A DNA stretch of 5,671 bases from Oscillospiraceae bacterium (GCA_017550765.1 JAFZOC010000022.1:1-5671), one strand, 5' to 3'. Numbered from the stretch's first letter, positions 1 to 5,051 are shown. The notes: generated by a model not told the origin, from the sequence alone. Program-made: numbers and translations.

Positions 1-703
1 CGATCTTGTACATCATGGCGTCCATGTCGCCCTGGCTCATGACGCCCTCCACCACATTGCCCCGGATCATGAAGGGCGGGATGCAGTAGGTGAAGCCCTT
101 GCCGATCATGAAGTCCCGGGCGTAGGCCAGCACCGCGGAGTGCAGCCGGGCGATATCGCCCATGAGATAGTAGAAGCCGTTGCCGGAGACCCGGCCCGCC
201 GCGTCCATGTCCACGCCGGAGAAGCTCTCCATGATCTCGGTGTGATAGGGGATGGGGAAGTCGGGGACCAGGGGCTCGCCAAAGCGCTGGACCTCCACGT
301 TGTAACTGTCGTCCGGGCCGATGGGCACGGAGGGGTCGATGATATTGGGGATCTGCAGCAGGATCGCGTGGATCCGGGCGGCGTACTCCTCTTCCAGCCG
401 CTCCAACTCCTCCCGGCGCTCGTCGTTGGCCTTGACGGCGGCCATGTTCGCGTCGATCTGGGCCTGGATGGCGGCGCGCTCTTCCTCGCCGGCCTTTTTC
501 AGCTTCCCGAACAGCGGGCCGTTGGCCTTGCTCAGGGCATTGCGGCGGGCACGGAGCTCGCTGGCCTCGGTGATGGCGGCGCGGTTCTTCGCGTCCAGCT
601 CCAGCAGCTCGTCCACCAGGGGCAGCTTCGCGTCCTGGAACTTCTTGCGGATGTTCTCGCGGACCAGGCCCGCGTTCTCACGGATGAAACGGATATCCAG
701 CAT
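1..703 (-). CDS. serS: Seryl-tRNA synthetase, N-terminal part (runs off the left edge)
   Basis: Class II aminoacyl-tRNA synthetase that charges tRNA-Ser (and tRNA-Sec) with serine in the cytoplasm. 234 codons are visible; the C-terminal catalytic motifs 2 and 3 lie outside the window. The protein starts MLDIRFIRENAGLVRENI, the classic SerS N-terminus. A Lys/Glu/Arg/Ala-rich stretch at about residues 30-110 follows, matching the long two-helix coiled-coil arm that holds the tRNA-Ser variable arm. After it come a PNIIDPSVPIG segment and the start of the catalytic domain (GFYYLMGDIARLHSAVLAYA, then PPFMIRGNVVEGVMSQGDMD), which resembles the form common in clostridia. The ATG at 703 is preceded by GAGGAGA at 5-base spacing. 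The gene begins 16 bases after the parB stop, so it is probably the last visible gene of a parA-parB-serS operon. No frameshift was seen. Confidence 0.95.
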   Translation of the reverse strand, partial: MLDIRFIRENAGLVRENIRKKFQDAKLPLVDELLELDAKNRAAITEASELRARRNALSKANGPLFGKLKKAGEEERAAIQAQIDANMAAVKANDERREELERLEEEYAARIHAILLQIPNIIDPSVPIGPDDSYNVEVQRFGEPLVPDFPIPYHTEIMESFSGVDMDAAGRVSGNGFYYLMGDIARLHSAVLAYARDFMIGKGFTYCIPPFMIRGNVVEGVMSQGDMDAMMYKI

Positions 704-719
704 CGTATCTCCTCTTTTC

Positions 720-1592
720 TTATCTCCCCATGCGGCGGAGGGCCTCGATCAGCCGCTCCCGGTCCTCCGGGTCATAGTAGGTCAGTTCGATCTTGCCGCC
801 GCGCTTCCCCTCGGTCAGGCTGACTCTCCGCCCCAGGGCGCGGGTGAGCTCATCGGAGATCTCCGCGGCGTAGTCCACCGCGTCGGGCGCCGGCTGCGCC
901 GGGGGCTGCTGCTCCAGCTTCGCCAGCCGGGCGGCCAGCTGCTCGGTCCGGCGCACGGACAGAGACTTGCGGATCACTTCCTGGGCCGCCTCCCACTGGA
1001 GCCTCTCGCCGCTCAGCGGGAGCAGCGCCCGGGCATGTCCGGCGGAGAGTTCCCTCCGCTCCACCAGTTCCATCACCTTCGGGCTCAGAGACAGGAGCCG
1101 CAGGGCGTTGGCCACCGCCGGGCGGGAGCGGCCCACGCTGCGGGCGGTCTCCTCCTGGGTCAGGCCGAAGCCGTCCATCAGACTGCGATAGCCCCGGGCC
1201 TCCTCGATCGGGTCCAGATCTTCCCGCTGGAGGTTCTCCACCAGCGCCAGCTCCGCCGTACGGCGGTCGTCAGCCTCGATCACCCGCACGGGGATCTCCG
1301 TGAGCCCCGCCAGGCGGGACGCGCGCCAGCGGCGCTCCCCGGCGACGATCTGATAGTAGCCGCTGTCCAGGCGCCGGACCACGACGGGCTGGATCAGGCC
1401 GTACTGGGCGATGGATCCCGCCAGCTCCTCCAGGGCCTGCTCATCGAAATTCTTGCGGGGCTGCGCCTGCCGCGGCTCCACTTTCTCCAGCGGCAGGATC
1501 AGCAGCTCGCCCTCCTGTCCGATCTGGGTCTCATCGTCTGCAAACAGGGCGTCCAGGCCCTTGCCCAGTCCCTTCTTCTCTTTTGCTGCCAT
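720..1592 (-). CDS. parB: Chromosome partitioning protein ParB/Spo0J
   Basis: DNA-binding CTPase clamp that loads at parS, slides along DNA and recruits ParA and SMC to the origin region; in sporulating Firmicutes it also tempers Soj. It has 290 residues, a normal family length. Visible parts in order: an N-terminal LGKGLDAL motif (9-16), the ParA-stimulating tail; the ParB/Srx N-terminal domain with GERRWRA (85-91) and ENLQREDLDPIEEA (119-132), which form the CTP-binding and clamp region; a helix-turn-helix that reads parS (about 144-169, LTQEETARSVGRSRPAV); an Ala/Pro/Gln-rich linker (about 225-240); and a C-terminal dimerisation region ending RLIEALRRMGR. The frame stays open upstream to 1919, but the ATG at 1592 is chosen because the homology starts there and AGGAGA lies just before it. 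The RBS overlaps the parA stop. Its targets, two parS sites, lie just upstream of parA. Confidence 0.97.
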   Translation of the reverse strand: MAAKEKKGLGKGLDALFADDETQIGQEGELLILPLEKVEPRQAQPRKNFDEQALEELAGSIAQYGLIQPVVVRRLDSGYYQIVAGERRWRASRLAGLTEIPVRVIEADDRRTAELALVENLQREDLDPIEEARGYRSLMDGFGLTQEETARSVGRSRPAVANALRLLSLSPKVMELVERRELSAGHARALLPLSGERLQWEAAQEVIRKSLSVRRTEQLAARLAKLEQQPPAQPAPDAVDYAAEISDELTRALGRRVSLTEGKRGGKIELTYYDPEDRERLIEALRRMGR

Positions 1593-1600
1593 GCTGTCTC

Positions 1601-2356
1601 CTATCTGCACCTGGCGGCGAATTCCTCCGCCAGCGCCATGTAGGCTCTGCTGCCCTTGTTGCTCTTGTCGTAGACGACCCCCGGGATCCCGTGGCTGGGC
1701 GCCTCGGAGAGCCGGACGCTCCGGGGGATCACCGTCTCGTAGACCTTGTCCCCCAGGTGCTTGCGGAGCTCGTTGGCCACCTGGATCGTCAGGTTCGCCC
1801 GGGCGTCGTACATGGTCAGCACGATGCCCTCCACCTTCAGACGCCGGTTCAGACGCCGCGAGCACATCTTGATGCTCGTCATCAGGTCCGCGATGCCCTC
1901 CAGCGCGTAGTATTCGCACTGCATGGGGATCAGCACGCTGTCCGCAGCCACCAGCGCGTCCACCGTCAGCAGCTCCAGCGAGGGCGGACAGTCGATCAGG
2001 ATATAGTCGTAATCGGCGTAGAGCCGCTGCAGGGCTTTTTTCAGGACGTATTCCCGTTCCGGCACCTGGATCAGTTCCACCGAAGCCGCAGCCAGCTCTT
2101 TCCCCGTGGGGATCAGGTCGCCGTAGTCGGTGCGGACGACGCAGTCCTCGGGCTGCGCCTTCCCAATCAGCAGGTCATATGTATTGGGGCGCGTGGTCTT
2201 CCGCACGCCCATACCGGAGCTGGCGTTCCCCTGGGGGTCGCTGTCCACCAGCAGGACGCGGTATTCCAGTCTGTGCAGCGCCGCGCAGAGGTTCACGCAG
2301 CTCGTGGTCTTGCCCACGCCGCCCTTTTGATTTGCCACCGCTACGATCTTGGCCAT
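1601..2356 (-). CDS. parA: Chromosome partitioning ATPase ParA/Soj
   Basis: Deviant-Walker P-loop ATPase that dimerises on ATP, binds the nucleoid non-specifically and is released by ParB, helping position the replication origin; Soj also acts on DnaA in Bacillus. It has 251 residues, typical of chromosomal Soj without an extra N-terminal HTH. Visible motifs: KGGVGKTT (11-18) with signature Lys11 and P-loop Lys16; Walker A' VDSDPQGNAS (37-46) with Asp38/Asp40; Walker B ILIDCPPS (119-126) with Asp122; EYYALEGIADL (148-158); and PRSVRLSEAPSHG (211-223), the conserved Arg-rich segment associated with DNA binding. The ATG at 2356 follows AGAGGAGA at about 6 bases. It is the first gene of the parA-parB-serS operon, with a promoter and a parS site immediately upstream. 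Firmicute soj genes usually follow rsmG; here gpr lies upstream instead. Confidence 0.97.
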   Translation of the reverse strand: MAKIVAVANQKGGVGKTTSCVNLCAALHRLEYRVLLVDSDPQGNASSGMGVRKTTRPNTYDLLIGKAQPEDCVVRTDYGDLIPTGKELAAASVELIQVPEREYVLKKALQRLYADYDYILIDCPPSLELLTVDALVAADSVLIPMQCEYYALEGIADLMTSIKMCSRRLNRRLKVEGIVLTMYDARANLTIQVANELRKHLGDKVYETVIPRSVRLSEAPSHGIPGVVYDKSNKGSRAYMALAEEFAARCR

Positions 2357-2383
2357 GTTCTTTCTCCTCTTTGAGATGCAGAC

Positions 2384-2412
2384 ATTATACCAGCATCGCT
2401 CTCCGTTTTCAA
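2384..2412 (-). promoter_or_regulatory. Sigma-A promoter of the parA-parB-serS operon
   Basis: Read on the minus strand: -35 TTGAAA (2407-2412), an exact 17-bp spacer, and a perfect -10 TATAAT (2384-2389) preceded by TGG (extended -10). Transcription would begin near 2377, giving a leader of about 20 nt that holds just the parA ribosome binding site. The upstream edge of the -35 box touches the parS site at 2413-2428, so ParB bound there would be expected to affect RNA polymerase access. The regulatory effect is inference; the promoter match itself is very strong. Confidence 0.88.
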
Positions 2413-2428
2413 TGTTTCACGTGAAACT
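2413..2428. promoter_or_regulatory. parS centromere site (promoter-proximal copy)
   Basis: TGTTTCACGTGAAACT contains the full 14-bp palindrome GTTTCACGTGAAAC, the Spo0J/ParB recognition core, and differs from the 16-mer consensus TGTTTCACGTGAAACA only at the last base. It lies between gpr and parA and directly abuts the -35 hexamer of the parA promoter. It is the expected loading site for the ParB encoded two genes away. The match to the known consensus is direct; binding is inferred from it. Confidence 0.95.
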
Positions 2429-2508
2429 TTTTGGGCCCTGTGCGCATGTTGCCCCTGCGATCGGACTTATCTGCTCTCCTGCGTCCCTTCGGTCCCGCCC
2501 GCCGTGCC

Positions 2509-2558
2509 GCTCCGCTCCTCGGGCTGGCCTCGGAAGGCGGAGCAGCGCCCCCTCGCTG
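2509..2558 (-). terminator. Possible hairpin terminator region after gpr
   Basis: The GC-rich stretch between the two parS sites has two inverted repeats: CAGCG/CGCTG with a 6-base loop (2543-2558, abutting the parS site at 2559) and GCTCCGC/GCGGAGC (2509-2515 with 2537-2543), which can extend by three more pairs past a bulge. Both lie just downstream of the gpr stop on the minus strand. Neither is followed by a T-tract, so this is not a canonical intrinsic terminator and gpr transcripts might read on into parA. I see no gene in 2429-2558. Confidence 0.25.
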
Positions 2559-2574
2559 TGTTTCACGTGAAACA
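2559..2574. promoter_or_regulatory. parS centromere site (perfect copy, inside the end of gpr)
   Basis: TGTTTCACGTGAAACA is an exact 16-bp palindrome identical to the consensus ParB/Spo0J site of Bacillus and other Firmicutes. It overlaps the 3' end of gpr: read on the minus strand, the site supplies the last sense codons (Cys-Phe-Thr) and the TGA stop. Its centre is 146 bp from the centre of the other parS, close to a whole number of helical turns. Confidence 0.97.
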
Positions 2575-3429
2575 TCCGCCGTCGCCCAGGAGCAGGAGCA
2601 GGTCCTCATAGGAGAGCTGTTCCTGGAGCGCCAGATCCACCGCGAAGCCGATCAGGCGCGCACAGCTGCGCACCTGGCTGTCGATGGAACGGGGGGTCAC
2701 GAACATGCCCCGCAGTTCCGGGTCCTCGGAGACGCCGGCCGCGTCGGTCACGGTGGGGGTCCCGATGGCGATCACGGGGACGCCCAGCCCCTCGCGGTCG
2801 ATCGCCTCCCGGGCGTTGCCGACGCCGGAGCCGGGCGCGATCCCGGTATCGCAGATCTGCACCGAGCGGCACAGGCGGGAAATCTCCGCGCCGGCCAGGG
2901 CGTCGATCGCGATCACCAGCTCCGGTGAGACGAGCCCGCACAGAGCGCGGATCTGGGAGGCGCTCTCCACGCCGGAAGAGCCCAGGACCCCCGGGCGGCA
3001 GAGGGACGTGCTGCAGAAGCCCGCGAAGGCCGGCACGCCCTGCTGGATCAGATGGCGCGTCACCAGGATCTGGGTCGCCGACAGAGAGCCCAGGGCGTCC
3101 GGCGTGATGTCCGGGTTGCCCAGGGCGACCACGAGGACCGAGCCGGGCCGTTTTCCCACGCAGCGGCGGATCAGCTCCGCCAAGGCGCGCACCGCCTCCG
3201 GAAAGACCGCGTCCAGAGGTCCGCGGGGGAGCTCCATCGTCAGATAGCGCCCCACGGGCCTTCCCAGCAGCTCCGCTCCCCGGGGATCCAGGATCCGGAC
3301 CTCCGTGACGGCAAAGCCCCGGAGGGTCTCCTCCCGCGCGCAGACCCCCGGGAGCTCTGCGATCGCGCGCTGTTCGCACAGTCGGCGATGGAGCTCGCTG
3401 GCCATGTCTGTTCTTCCATTGTTTGCCAT
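2563..3429 (-). CDS. gpr: Germination protease (spore protease GPR, peptidase family A25)
   Basis: Forespore protease that starts degradation of small acid-soluble spore proteins (SASPs) at germination, freeing DNA and supplying amino acids. It is made as a zymogen that removes its own N-terminus. It has 288 residues, much shorter than the roughly 370 of Bacillus GPR, but the core blocks are present: RTDMASE (6-12), VVALGNPDITPDALG (100-114), VTRHL (123-127), PGVLGSSGVES (146-156), IDALAGAEISRL (175-186), ICDTGIAPGSGVGN (192-205), PVIAIGTPTVTDA (218-230) and FVTPRSID (243-250). Asp111 and Asp176 sit where the two proposed catalytic aspartates of Bacillus GPR lie. The ATG at 3429 has AGGAGG 6 bases upstream; the next Met (residue 9) would cut into the conserved processing motif. 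The gene is divergent from rpsT, a pairing also known in Bacillus, but parA rather than spoIIP follows it. The stop codon lies within a parS site. Confidence 0.95.
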   Translation of the reverse strand: MANNGRTDMASELHRRLCEQRAIAELPGVCAREETLRGFAVTEVRILDPRGAELLGRPVGRYLTMELPRGPLDAVFPEAVRALAELIRRCVGKRPGSVLVVALGNPDITPDALGSLSATQILVTRHLIQQGVPAFAGFCSTSLCRPGVLGSSGVESASQIRALCGLVSPELVIAIDALAGAEISRLCRSVQICDTGIAPGSGVGNAREAIDREGLGVPVIAIGTPTVTDAAGVSEDPELRGMFVTPRSIDSQVRSCARLIGFAVDLALQEQLSYEDLLLLLGDGGCFT

Positions 3430-3451
3430 TTTCTTCCTCCTCTCCTCTAGA

Positions 3452-3481
3452 TATTGTGGTCGTCATCGCAAAAGATCATGC
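3452..3481 (-). promoter_or_regulatory. Candidate sigma-G/sigma-F type promoter for gpr
   Basis: Minus strand: GCATG (3477-3481), an 18-bp spacer, then CACAATA (3452-3458). This is close to the sigma-G pattern of GNATR at -35 and CATNNTA at -10, with one -10 mismatch. Transcription would begin about 7 bases on, just upstream of the gpr ribosome binding site, leaving a leader of only about 16 nt. Bacillus gpr is transcribed in the forespore by sigma-F and sigma-G, which fits. No convincing sigma-A promoter was found for gpr here. The motif is short and the match imperfect. Confidence 0.4.
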
Positions 3482-3494
3482 CCGACAACTAGGC

Positions 3495-3526
3495 AAAAAA
3501 ATCTGCATTTTTTCTATAAAAAATGC
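3495..3526. repeat. AT-rich inverted repeat upstream of rpsT, likely UP element
   Basis: GCATTTTTT (3505-3513) and AAAAAATGC (3518-3526) form a perfect 9-bp inverted repeat around CTAT, with a further run of seven A at 3495-3501. The right arm ends exactly at the -35 box of the rpsT promoter. A/T tracts at this position resemble UP elements, which bind the RNA polymerase alpha C-terminal domain and boost ribosomal promoters. Read on the minus strand the repeat is followed by seven T, so it could also act as a weak terminator for antisense transcripts toward gpr. Confidence 0.55.
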
Positions 3527-3555
3527 TTGCTTTTCCAGGAGTTCTCTGCTATAAT
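3527..3555 (+). promoter_or_regulatory. Sigma-A promoter of rpsT
   Basis: -35 TTGCTT (3527-3532), a 17-bp spacer, then a perfect -10 TATAAT (3550-3555) preceded by TGC (extended -10). The A/T-rich inverted repeat immediately upstream may act as an UP element. Initiation near 3562 would give a leader of about 70 nt to the rpsT start. Confidence 0.85.
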
Positions 3556-3576
3556 CACAAAACGCGGGTCAAGCAT

Positions 3577-3590
3577 AGCCCTTTTGGGCT
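3577..3590 (+). promoter_or_regulatory. Small hairpin in the rpsT leader
   Basis: AGCCC-TTTT-GGGCT is a perfect 5-bp stem with a four-base loop, in the 5' untranslated region about 20 bases before the ribosome binding site. S20 represses its own translation in E. coli, so a leader structure is plausible, but I do not recognise a known S20-binding fold here. Confidence 0.25.
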
Positions 3591-3632
3591 CCAGATCAGC
3601 ACAATTTTGTAGGAGGAGGTGGCGATCAAAGC

Positions 3633-3896
3633 ATGGCCAACATCAAGTCTTCTGCCAAGAGAGACGAGAAGTCCAAGCAGCTCAGAGCTAAGAATCGCGC
3701 GGACAAGACCGAGCTCAAGACCATGATCAAAAAGTTTGACGCAGCCGTTGCCGATGGCGACCGCGAAACAGCCGTCAGTGCCTATAAAGTTGCTGTTAAG
3801 ACTGTTGACCGCGCAGCCGGTAAGGGCCTGCTGCATAAGAACAATGCAGCGCACAAGAAGTCCGCTATGGCTACGAAGCTCAACGGGATGGGCTGA
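3633..3896 (+). CDS. rpsT: 30S ribosomal protein S20
   Basis: Primary-binding small-subunit protein that packs as a three-helix bundle against 16S rRNA at the bottom of the 30S body. It has 87 residues, normal for the family. The sequence MANIKSSAKRDEKSKQLRAK matches the basic N-terminal helix, and GKGLLHKNNAAHKKSAMA (63-80) is the conserved S20 C-terminal signature. The ATG at 3633 is preceded by AGGAGGAGGTGG (3611-3622). The purine-rich core is spaced slightly wide (about 11-13 bases) but unmistakable. The gene has its own promoter and is followed by a strong hairpin, so it is probably monocistronic. Codon use is less GC-rich at third positions than in neighbours (many GTT, GCT, AAG and GCA codons), as often seen in highly expressed ribosomal genes. 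Confidence 0.97.
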   Translation: MANIKSSAKRDEKSKQLRAKNRADKTELKTMIKKFDAAVADGDRETAVSAYKVAVKTVDRAAGKGLLHKNNAAHKKSAMATKLNGMG

Positions 3897-3914
3897 GCAG
3901 CCTGTCCGCAGCAC

Positions 3915-3950
3915 AAGGGACGTAAGAAACGAAGGTTTCTGCGTCCCTTT
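3915..3950 (+). terminator. rpsT terminator hairpin
   Basis: AAGGGACG (3915-3922) pairs with CGTCCCTT (3942-3949), and AGAAAC (3925-3930) with GTTTCT (3935-3940) around a GAAG tetraloop. This gives a long two-segment stem with one small internal loop. It begins 18 bases after the rpsT stop. The following tract is short (TTT then GGCATTTC), so the U-run is poor, but position and stem strength make a terminator the best reading. Confidence 0.65.
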
Positions 3951-3973
3951 GGCATTTCTGGGGGCATCCCGGC

Positions 3974-4002
3974 TTGACGGAGCGCGTCACAGCTGGTATG
4001 CT
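3974..4002 (+). promoter_or_regulatory. Sigma-A promoter of the lipid kinase gene
   Basis: -35 TTGACG (3974-3979, 5 of 6 to consensus), a 17-bp spacer, -10 TATGCT (3997-4002) preceded by TGG (extended -10). Initiation near 4009 leaves a leader of about 23 nt carrying only the ribosome binding site. It lies between the rpsT hairpin and the kinase start, supporting independent transcription. Confidence 0.75.
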
Positions 4003-4031
4003 CCAGATATCCCTTCCAGAGGAGGATCGAG

Positions 4032-4922
4032 ATGGAACGCAAACTCCTTATGATCGTCAATCCCGCCGCGGGACGCGGCGTATATAAGCTCAATTTCGCG
4101 GACGCGCTCCAAACGCTGGACACGGGCGGTCTTCGGATCACGGTGGCCTTCACCAGAGGGCCGAAGGACGCCACCCGGATCGCGCGGGAGAGCGGGTCTG
4201 CGCATGATATCGTCGCCTGTATCGGCGGCGACGGCACGCTGAGCGAGGTCATGGCCGGGCTGATGCAGCTGCAGGATCCTCCCCCGCTGGGCTATCTGCC
4301 CATGGGCACCTCCAACGACGTGGCCACCAGCCTTGGCATCCCCAAGAACGACCCCGTGGGCGCGGCGCAGCGGATCCTCCAGGGCAAGCCCCGCCCCTTC
4401 GACGTGGGCGGTTTCGGTGACGATGGCTATTTCGCCTACATCGCGGCTTTCGGCGCCTTCACCCAGGTGAGCTACGCCACGCCGCAGGCCCAGAAAAAGG
4501 CTCTGGGCCATCTGGCCTACGTGCTCCAGGGCGCTGCCGCGCTCCCCTACATCGAGACTTACCGGACCCGGGTAGAATACGACGGGGGCACCATCGAGGC
4601 CGACCTGGTCTACGGCAGCATGTCCAACTCCACCTCCGTGGCGGGCATCGTCCGTCTGCCGGAGGCGATGGTCTCTCTGGGCGACGGGTTCTCGGAGCTG
4701 GTGCTGGTGAAGGACCCGGGGAACCTCAAGGCGCTGAGCGAGCTGGCCGACAGCGTGCTGTCCCAGCGCTTCGACAGCGACAAACTGATCATCCTGCACA
4801 CCAAAAAAGCCCGTTTCGTCTTCGAGAAGCCCGTCCCCTGGACCCGCGACGGCGAAGACGGCGGGCCGCACCGGGAGCTGGAGCTGCGGAACTACCACGC
4901 GCCGGTGAAATTGATCTTCTAA
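4032..4922 (+). CDS. Diacylglycerol kinase-like lipid kinase (YegS/BmrU/DgkB family)
   Basis: Predicted cytoplasmic, membrane-associated ATP-dependent kinase of the DAGK catalytic domain family, which phosphorylates a lipid hydroxyl such as diacylglycerol. In Firmicutes, DgkB recycles diacylglycerol released from lipoteichoic acid synthesis. The true substrate cannot be read from the sequence. It has 296 residues, typical of the family. Visible motifs: IVNPAAGRG (8-16) in the first strand-loop; the nucleotide-binding CIGGDGTLSEV (63-73); PMGTSNDVATSLGIP (90-104); FDVGGFGDDGYFAYIAAFGAF (123-143); and a C-terminal SLGDGFSELVLV plus an acidic DGEDGG (273-278), which corresponds to the conserved DGE region. 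No signal peptide or transmembrane segment is seen. The ATG at 4032 follows AGAGGAGG at about 6 bases. It has its own promoter, and no clear terminator separates it from asnS. Confidence 0.9.
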   Translation: MERKLLMIVNPAAGRGVYKLNFADALQTLDTGGLRITVAFTRGPKDATRIARESGSAHDIVACIGGDGTLSEVMAGLMQLQDPPPLGYLPMGTSNDVATSLGIPKNDPVGAAQRILQGKPRPFDVGGFGDDGYFAYIAAFGAFTQVSYATPQAQKKALGHLAYVLQGAAALPYIETYRTRVEYDGGTIEADLVYGSMSNSTSVAGIVRLPEAMVSLGDGFSELVLVKDPGNLKALSELADSVLSQRFDSDKLIILHTKKARFVFEKPVPWTRDGEDGGPHRELELRNYHAPVKLIF

Positions 4923-4934
4923 GGCGCGTCCCTC

Positions 4935-4963
4935 TTGAAAAAACAGGGAAAGCGTGATAGTAT
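4935..4963 (+). promoter_or_regulatory. Sigma-A promoter of asnS
   Basis: -35 TTGAAA (4935-4940), a 17-bp spacer, -10 TAGTAT (4958-4963, 4 of 6 to consensus) preceded by TGA (extended -10). The -35 box is only 12 bases after the kinase stop codon. Initiation near 4970 gives an asnS leader of about 80 nt. Confidence 0.65.
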
Positions 4964-5018
4964 AGCCGCATTCCGGACCTGCCGCGCCGCTGCGGGACGG
5001 GGGGCGGAAAATACATGC

Positions 5019-5051
5019 GTGTCTGAGGACACCGGGAAAGGACGAGCGTCC
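5019..5051 (+). promoter_or_regulatory. Hairpins in the asnS leader over the ribosome binding site
   Basis: GTGTC-TGAG-GACAC (5019-5032) is a perfect 5-bp stem with a tetraloop. Next, GGACG-AG-CGTCC (5040-5051) is a perfect inverted repeat ending at the base before the asnS ATG. Its left arm overlaps the AAAGGA ribosome binding site (5037-5042), so the fold could limit initiation. The rest of the leader (4970-5018) is very G/C-rich with no recognised riboswitch, and the T-box signature is absent. Confidence 0.35.

Noticed and set aside
321..1643. Long plus-strand open frame (440 codons) across serS and parB.
   Set aside because: It is antisense to two clear genes and its Arg/Ser/Leu-rich product has no recognisable domain; GC-rich codon bias on the opposite strand explains it.
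1593..1919. Extending ParB by 109 residues to the upstream ATG at 1919.
   Set aside because: The extension lies within parA in another frame, has no ParB-like sequence, and the ATG at 1592 has a good ribosome binding site and the expected N-terminal LGKGLDAL tail.
2409..2609. Minus-strand 66-codon frame spanning both parS sites (VSRET and FHVKH stretches).
   Set aside because: Those peptides are just the parS palindrome translated; the frame has no convincing ribosome binding site and overlaps the gpr end.
2606..3466. Second long minus-strand frame overlapping gpr.
   Set aside because: It is the Arg/Gly/Pro-rich alternate frame of gpr, which has clear GPR family motifs in its own frame.
3557..3610. 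ACAAAA/TTTTGT pair closing a larger structure around the rpsT leader hairpin.
   Set aside because: The left arm lies mostly before the predicted transcription start, so it would not be in the RNA.
2479..3949. Direct repeat CTGCGTCCCTT between the parS sites and in the rpsT terminator arm.
   Set aside because: A shared 11-mer is expected by chance in a window this size, and the flanks do not match.
4929..4949. TCCCT/AGGGA inverted repeat after the lipid kinase as its terminator.
   Set aside because: The stem is only 5 bp with an 11-base loop and no T-tract, and the loop holds the asnS -35 box; it may be chance.
4923..5051. T-box riboswitch before asnS.
   Set aside because: The transcribed leader is only about 80 nt and lacks the T-box core (GGTGGNACCGCG-like) and a terminator with a T-run.
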